A program made the position numbers and the translations under genes. The notes beneath the pieces were generated by a model. It saw only the letters and a list, made by a program, of their open reading frames with translations. It ran no database searches and had not been told where the DNA came from. Of a stretch of 19,651 nt of DNA, positions 15,955 to 19,651 are shown piece by piece (positions within the stretch are counted from its first letter, which is position 1; every line of letters begins with the position of its first letter). Source of the DNA: Acidimicrobiaceae bacterium (GTDB lineage: Bacteria > Actinomycetota > Acidimicrobiia > Acidimicrobiales > UBA8592); contig PBMJ01000021.1 of NCBI GenBank assembly GCA_002722525.1, positions 16,737-36,387 of the forward strand, written 5' to 3'.

Positions 15955-17253
15955 TTGAAATCTAAAATCGCAATGCTATTTATTTCAATTCTGGGAATCG
16001 TCAGTCTCGTAGCTGCTGGCTGCGGCGACGACGATGGTGGAACCGTCAGAGATTTAAATAGTTCATCAAATTCAGCAAGCTCAGGCTCAGCATCTGGCTC
16101 AGCATCTGGCTCAGCATCTGGCTCAGCATCTGGCTCAGCATCTGGCTCAGCATCTGCATCTGCATCTGGCTCAGCATCTGCATCTGCATCTGCATCTGCA
16201 TCTGCATCTAGTTCCGGATCAGCTTCGGCACCAGTAGCTTCTGCATCAGCATCCGCATCAGGATCTGGTTCTGCATCAACAGCTGCTGGAGAACCAACAG
16301 CTGATGCAACACCAGATGATGGTGGTTATGCATACGCATCAAATGTTGACTCTCACCGACTAGTCGTTGAAGATGTTTGTGAAATCAACGAAATTGTAGG
16401 CGACTACAAGTGGGCTGAAATCGCTGAAATCTATGCAAATGGATCTAACTCAGTAAAGTCTGATGGGTCAGTAAGAACAATTGGTGGCTTCGCAGCTGGT
16501 GAAGGAAAGAAACACGGTTCCGACACCTTTTATGGAACACCGACGCCGCTCGATGACTTCGTCAGTGACGCATTAAATGGAACTGGCGCTTGGGAAGGCG
16601 AATCCGACGCAGTTCGAAAACAAGGAGTCCAAAAAGGCATCATGAACCAAATCATGATTGCGTGGGTTATCCATGAACTCAATGCTGCAACGGATAAAGC
16701 AGCGGATGGAAACTTCGACGTAGCCTCAGGCGCTGTGCATAACTGGGATGAGGCTTGGGCCTTCTACCATGGTTCAGCCCCAGACTGTGGACCATTCAAG
16801 ACAGCTGAAAAACGAGCAGCTGACTTCGGTACCACCGGTGCTGATGGAGAGTCTGCATTAGCAAATGAAGGGCTTCTTCAAGCAATGATTGATGGTAGAG
16901 ATGCTCTTCTTGCTGGTGATGCTTCAGGTGCATCTACCGCTTCACGAGAAGCACAAAAGCATGTCTTTACCACGTATGCTCAAGCAACAATTAAATACGC
17001 TGCCAAGGTCTACTCAGATCTTGAAGCTGGTGATACTGAAGCTGCAAGAGTGCATCAGGCTGAAGGTTGGGCATTCTTCCGAGTTATAGAACCGATTCTC
17101 GGAAATAACGGAATTGACACATCAACAATTGATTCAATTCTTAACCTTGCAAATGAACCAGGGTCTGGAAGCGTAGATGATATCACTGCTGTCCTAAATC
17201 CAGTCATTGCATACTTCGGAATTACTCCAGAGGAATTTGGCTCTTACGGCTGA
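15955..17253 (+). CDS. Lipoprotein with Ser/Ala/Gly repeat linker and Fea1-like iron-assimilation domain
   Basis: I place the start at TTG 15955: GGAGGG (15946-15951) lies just before it and the product then begins with a compact signal, MKSKIAMLFISILGIVSL, ending at VAAG-Cys23. A TTG at 15925 would add ten residues and lie upstream of the predicted transcription start. Residues ~35-119 are a low-complexity Ser/Ala/Gly linker encoded by 12- and 6-base repeats. Residues ~135-432 recall the Fea1 domain of the Chlamydomonas periplasmic iron-assimilation proteins FEA1/FEA2 (H43): NSVKSDGSVRTIGGFAAGE, GTGAWEG, AWAFYHGS, TYAQATIKYA and HQAEGWAFFRVIEP, with two Cys that may pair. Probably a surface-tethered iron scavenger or receptor feeding the ferric importer. 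The Fea1 match is from memory; the metal box and neighbours support it. Confidence 0.82.
   Translation: MKSKIAMLFISILGIVSLVAAGCGDDDGGTVRDLNSSSNSASSGSASGSASGSASGSASGSASGSASASASGSASASASASASASSSGSASAPVASASASASGSGSASTAAGEPTADATPDDGGYAYASNVDSHRLVVEDVCEINEIVGDYKWAEIAEIYANGSNSVKSDGSVRTIGGFAAGEGKKHGSDTFYGTPTPLDDFVSDALNGTGAWEGESDAVRKQGVQKGIMNQIMIAWVIHELNAATDKAADGNFDVASGAVHNWDEAWAFYHGSAPDCGPFKTAEKRAADFGTTGADGESALANEGLLQAMIDGRDALLAGDASGASTASREAQKHVFTTYAQATIKYAAKVYSDLEAGDTEAARVHQAEGWAFFRVIEPILGNNGIDTSTIDSILNLANEPGSGSVDDITAVLNPVIAYFGITPEEFGSYG
16081..16206 (+). repeat. In-frame 12-bp/6-bp tandem repeat in the lipoprotein linker
   Basis: One variant and five identical 12-base units (TCTGGCTCAGCA) run from 16081 to 16152. 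Then come two 6-base units (TCTGCA), one 12-base unit, and five more 6-base units to 16206. They encode Ser-Gly-Ser-Ala and Ser-Ala. All units are multiples of three, so copy change alters linker length without frameshift. Confidence 0.95.
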
Positions 17254-17261
17254 TTAACACG

Positions 17262-17315
17262 AAAAAGTATATTCCCTCATGGTCGGACCTCTTCGGGGGT
17301 CCGACCATACTTTTT
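17262..17315. terminator. Bidirectional rho-independent terminator
   Basis: ATGGTCGGACC (17279-17289) and GGTCCGACCAT (17298-17308) form an 11-bp stem with loop TCTTCGGG. It is flanked by AAAAAGTAT (17262-17270) and its complement ATACTTTTT (17307-17315). It therefore has a T-run on either strand and ends both the Fea1-like gene and the convergent ATPase gene. Confidence 0.9.
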
Positions 17316-17325
17316 GGACCCTTTT

Positions 17326-18408
17326 CTAAGAATCCTTAGGAAAGCTAACGGATGTCACTCCAGAGTGCTGAATGTCAACTTGATCCCCTATTCGATGATC
17401 CGGGATTCCAGGACTTCGACAGACAAGTGCTTCCCCGTTATTTGACTGAAGGACGTAGAGGGAATCATGTCCATAAAAATCAACATCTATAACTGTGGCC
17501 ATGCTTCCAGCGGAAAGGGCAATCTCCTCAGGTCGAACGAGGACGTCAACTTCGCCATGAGCATCATGGCATAAATCAATAGAGCCAAATGCGGTTTCTG
17601 CTACTTTCCCTGAGGCAATACCCGAAACAGTATTAGCTTTTCCTACAAACCCAGCTACCCATCTGTTTTTAGGGAGCCTATAGATTTCTGAAGGGGTATC
17701 TTGTTGGACCACTTTTCCTTGATTCATAACAGCGACATGATCCCCTAATGAAAATGCCTCATCTTGGTCATGTGTTACAAAAATACTTGTTACATCAAGA
17801 GAACGAAGTAACGCAGCAACTTCTGAACGAACCTCTAAACGAAGTCCTGTATCGAGACTAGAAAACGGTTCATCTAGCAAAAGCACTTTCGGTTTTGGAG
17901 CTAAGGCACGAGCAAGCGCGACTCGCTGTTTTTGCCCTCCAGATAAAGAAGAAGGTGCTCTATCAGCCAACTCCGCGATACCTGCCATATCGAGTAATTC
18001 AATCACATCATTGGTCAGATTTTTACGTTCCTCCCTGGGAAGTCCAAAAACAATATTCTCAATAACTGTTAAGTGAGGAAACAAGGCCCAATCCTGAAAG
18101 ACCATACCAACATCTCGTTGTTCGGGCGGAATTTCAACTTGACTTCCAGAGACTTCCTGGCCGTAAAGATAAATCTTGCCATCCGATAAGAGTTGTAAAC
18201 CTGCGATAGCTCTAAGGAGCGTTGTTTTACCGCATCCACTAGGTCCTAGAATTACGAGACAAGACCCCTTTGGTGCTGAAACGCTCACATCATCAAGAAT
18301 GCGTGCTTTCCCAATGTCAACAACTGCATTCATAACACCCACACCAGAGGATTCAACATCCAAAACCCCTGTTGTTGATAAGACTCCATCACGTTTAGCG
18401 TCAAGCAT
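17326..18408 (-). CDS. futC: ABC transporter ATPase, ferric iron type (FbpC/FutC)
   Basis: A 360-residue ATPase: Walker A GPSGCGKT, Q-loop VFQDWALFPHLT, signature LSGGQKQRVALARAL, Walker B VLLLDEPFSSLD and switch THDQDEAFSLGD, followed by a C-terminal TOBE-like beta domain (VDVLVRPEEIALS). This build is shared by ferric iron, polyamine and sugar importers; iron is inferred because no other ATPase is near the FutA/FutB genes. The first ~25 residues are extra compared with typical members. The gene is separated from its partners by about 3 kb and I find no metal box before it, so its expression may differ from theirs. Confidence 0.85.
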   Translation of the reverse strand: MLDAKRDGVLSTTGVLDVESSGVGVMNAVVDIGKARILDDVSVSAPKGSCLVILGPSGCGKTTLLRAIAGLQLLSDGKIYLYGQEVSGSQVEIPPEQRDVGMVFQDWALFPHLTVIENIVFGLPREERKNLTNDVIELLDMAGIAELADRAPSSLSGGQKQRVALARALAPKPKVLLLDEPFSSLDTGLRLEVRSEVAALLRSLDVTSIFVTHDQDEAFSLGDHVAVMNQGKVVQQDTPSEIYRLPKNRWVAGFVGKANTVSGIASGKVAETAFGSIDLCHDAHGEVDVLVRPEEIALSAGSMATVIDVDFYGHDSLYVLQSNNGEALVCRSPGIPDHRIGDQVDIQHSGVTSVSFPKDS

Positions 18409-18444
18409 GCTTTATATCTTAGCTCCGTAGGAATAATTCAGCTA

Positions 18445-18470
18445 TAGCGGCGTGAGGTTTCGCTCCGCTA
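18445..18470 (-). other. Weak hairpin after the small membrane protein gene
   Basis: TAGCGG (18445-18450) and CCGCTA (18465-18470) can pair across a 14-base loop. It lies 10-35 bases after the stop of the gene at 18480 and could slow or end transcription, but there is no following T-run. Confidence 0.25.
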
Positions 18471-18479
18471 AGCCACCTC

Positions 18480-18863
18480 TTAGAAGAGAGAGGTAAGATC
18501 CATTACCATTAGGCCAGTCAGGAGACCGATCACGCTTACATTCAATGCCGTTATGTGCCATTTGTATTTGTGATTAGCGGAATGAAATCTCTTAATACTA
18601 TAAAGGTTGGCGGCTATCCCAATAATGCTCGCAACAAGGCCAATTCCTGAGCCAACACCTGACGCTACTCCTAGTATTGGTGCGAAGATTGGAAAAATAA
18701 CATAGGTAAAAGCACAACGAATCCCAGAAATCACCATGGCGGTTGAAAACGTGTTTTGAGCCTTCGCTTGTTGACTTACCTGAGTCTTACCGGAAGTTTC
18801 CGAAACACTGTTTCCCACAGAGCTAATCCTAGCTGGCATTTTCTGAAACTCTAACCAAAACAT
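18480..18863 (-). CDS. Small conserved actinobacterial-type membrane protein, unknown function
   Basis: About 127 residues. A Ser/Gln-rich N-terminal segment is followed by three hydrophobic helices. The pattern RCAFTYVIFPIFAPILG, then a Gly-rich turn, IGLVASIIGIAANLYSIKRFHSANHKYKWHITALNVSVIGLLTGLMVMDL, is one I recall from uncharacterised membrane proteins of many actinobacteria. ATG at 18863 is preferred because GAGGG lies 9 bases before it; a TTG at 18881 would add six residues. No function can be given. Confidence 0.65.
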   Translation of the reverse strand: MFWLEFQKMPARISSVGNSVSETSGKTQVSQQAKAQNTFSTAMVISGIRCAFTYVIFPIFAPILGVASGVGSGIGLVASIIGIAANLYSIKRFHSANHKYKWHITALNVSVIGLLTGLMVMDLTSLF

Positions 18864-18894
18864 AGAGACATTGACCCTCAAAGTTTAACTCTTA

Positions 18895-19209
18895 CTAGCC
18901 AATTAAGAATCTCCAAATTGCGGTTACAGCAGCCGCAATAATAACCACAAATACAAACGGGACACGCTTTGATAGAGCAATGATCGCAGCAACAACTCCG
19001 GCGATACGTGCATCAACTACGATTTGATCATTGTTTGTGATGGTGCTGGTCATTACAAGAGCAGCTAGAAGCGGGGTTGGTATGAGTGTTGCGAATCGTT
19101 TAAACCAAAAAGGTAAAGAGCGCTCATTCGACAATAAAAGTGGGCCAAAAGCCTTCAGTACGTAAGTACCCCCAGCCAAAGAAACCATGACAATAACTGC
19201 GTTACTCAT
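18895..19209 (-). CDS. azlD: AzlD-family branched-chain amino-acid transport subunit
   Basis: About 104 residues with three to four hydrophobic helices, of AzlD type: YVLKAFGPLLL near the start, FATLIPTPLLAALVMTSTIT in the middle and RVPFVFVVIIAAAVTAIWRFL at the end. AzlD is the small partner of AzlC in exporters of branched-chain amino acids or analogues. ATG at 19209 is chosen because it matches the usual start; it lies inside the end of azlC (8-base overlap), as is common for this pair. Confidence 0.85.
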   Translation of the reverse strand: MSNAVIVMVSLAGGTYVLKAFGPLLLSNERSLPFWFKRFATLIPTPLLAALVMTSTITNNDQIVVDARIAGVVAAIIALSKRVPFVFVVIIAAAVTAIWRFLIG

Positions 19210-19651
19210 TGTTATCCCTGTCTCTCCATGGACGAAGAAAGATAACAGCTGAAGCTGCTGCAATTACTGGGATTCCTGGTGGGACGAGCGGAACCAGAAT
19301 AAAAGCTAAGAGAATTCCAATCACTGCAAGTTTTCGATGATCATTTGAAGAAAATTTTGGCCAGACTAGGCCAAGAAATGCTGCCGGTATCGTCGCATCT
19401 ATTCCAAGATCCTCTATGAGCGTCCCTGTTCCTGACAAAAGAGAAACTCCAACCCAGGTCATAAAATTCCACAAAACAAAAACACTAAGACCTGCCCACA
19501 GATATCCATATCGGCGAAGAGCATTCGAATCTTGACTAGAACCTACGGCAGTAGCTTCGTCAATCATCAATTGTGAAGTTAATGCTCTCCATAAAAGCGA
19601 TCCCTGCAAAGAAGGGGCCATTACAACCCCGAATGCCAGTGAACGCAGGTT
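19202..19651 (-). CDS. azlC: AzlC-family branched-chain amino-acid transport subunit (N-terminus beyond window)
   Basis: The frame stays open to the window end, so the N-terminal part is missing; the ATG at 19621 is internal. The visible 149 residues carry NLRSLAFGVVMAPSLQGSLLWRALTSQLMIDEATAV, the AzlC core (LR...G.S.AP.L...R....LxDE), then helices FVLWNFMTWVGVSLL, AAFLGLVWP and the final PPGIPVIAAASAVIFL. It forms an exporter with the AzlD encoded next. Confidence 0.88.
   Translation of the reverse strand, partial: NLRSLAFGVVMAPSLQGSLLWRALTSQLMIDEATAVGSSQDSNALRRYGYLWAGLSVFVLWNFMTWVGVSLLSGTGTLIEDLGIDATIPAAFLGLVWPKFSSNDHRKLAVIGILLAFILVPLVPPGIPVIAAASAVIFLRPWRDRDNNE

Noticed and set aside
16081..16206. 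Regular repeats that could suggest a CRISPR array
   Set aside because: Units are contiguous with no spacers and encode an in-frame Ser/Ala/Gly linker.
18409..18479. Possible tRNA or metal box in the gap before the ATPase gene
   Set aside because: Only a weak hairpin is present; no cloverleaf and no match to the 14-bp operator were found.

Overview
The window looks like chromosomal DNA from a free-living, probably marine actinobacterium, perhaps an Acidimicrobiia-like lineage. This is inferred from an IdeR/DtxR-type regulator with a C-terminal SH3-like domain, an actinobacterial-type small membrane protein, moderate GC, very short intergenic gaps, many overlapping gene ends and several starts without a Shine-Dalgarno sequence. 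I see no rRNA, tRNA, insertion sequence, phage gene or CRISPR array. No gap between genes exceeds 300 bases; the longest, about 190 bases, holds regulatory and probably RNA structure.

Left part (1-6919), mostly housekeeping. It holds a truncated membrane protein, then a minus-strand run of VOC protein, TauE/SafE permease and ribokinase. A plus-strand pair of carboxymuconolactone-decarboxylase (AhpD-like) proteins follows. The second of the pair is read through an in-frame TGA at 3294-3296 that makes a Cys-x-x-Sec motif; a SECIS-like hairpin starts 11 bases downstream. Next come a DUF2889 protein, an SDR oxidoreductase, an NAD-kinase/AcoX-like protein and a DtxR-family metal regulator.

Middle and right part (6912-18408), an apparent metal/iron-responsive locus. 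Four copies of a 14-bp operator (consensus TTARGTATACCTAA) lie in four intergenic regions: before an unknown gene with a structured RNA leader, between an FAD oxidoreductase and a sugar epimerase, between a ferric-iron binding lipoprotein (FutA/FbpA type) and a flippase-glycosyltransferase fusion, and at the transcription start of a lipoprotein with an algal Fea1-like iron-assimilation domain. The ferric ABC importer is complete but split: binding protein and permease are coupled by a 4-base overlap and followed, again with a 4-base overlap, by a GT-C-like membrane glycosyltransferase. The ATPase lies beyond the Fea1-like gene in convergent orientation, with a bidirectional terminator between them.

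The combination suggests an iron-starvation surface programme: Fea1-like lipoprotein and FutABC importer together with a lipid-linked-sugar glycosylation pathway (epimerase, FAD oxidoreductase, polyprenyl-phosphate sugar synthase/flippase fusion, GT-C enzyme). The long Ser/Ala/Gly linker of the Fea1-like protein is a possible glycosylation target; that link is inference.

Right edge (18480-19651): a small actinobacterial-type membrane protein and an AzlC/AzlD branched-chain amino-acid exporter pair, AzlC being cut by the window end.
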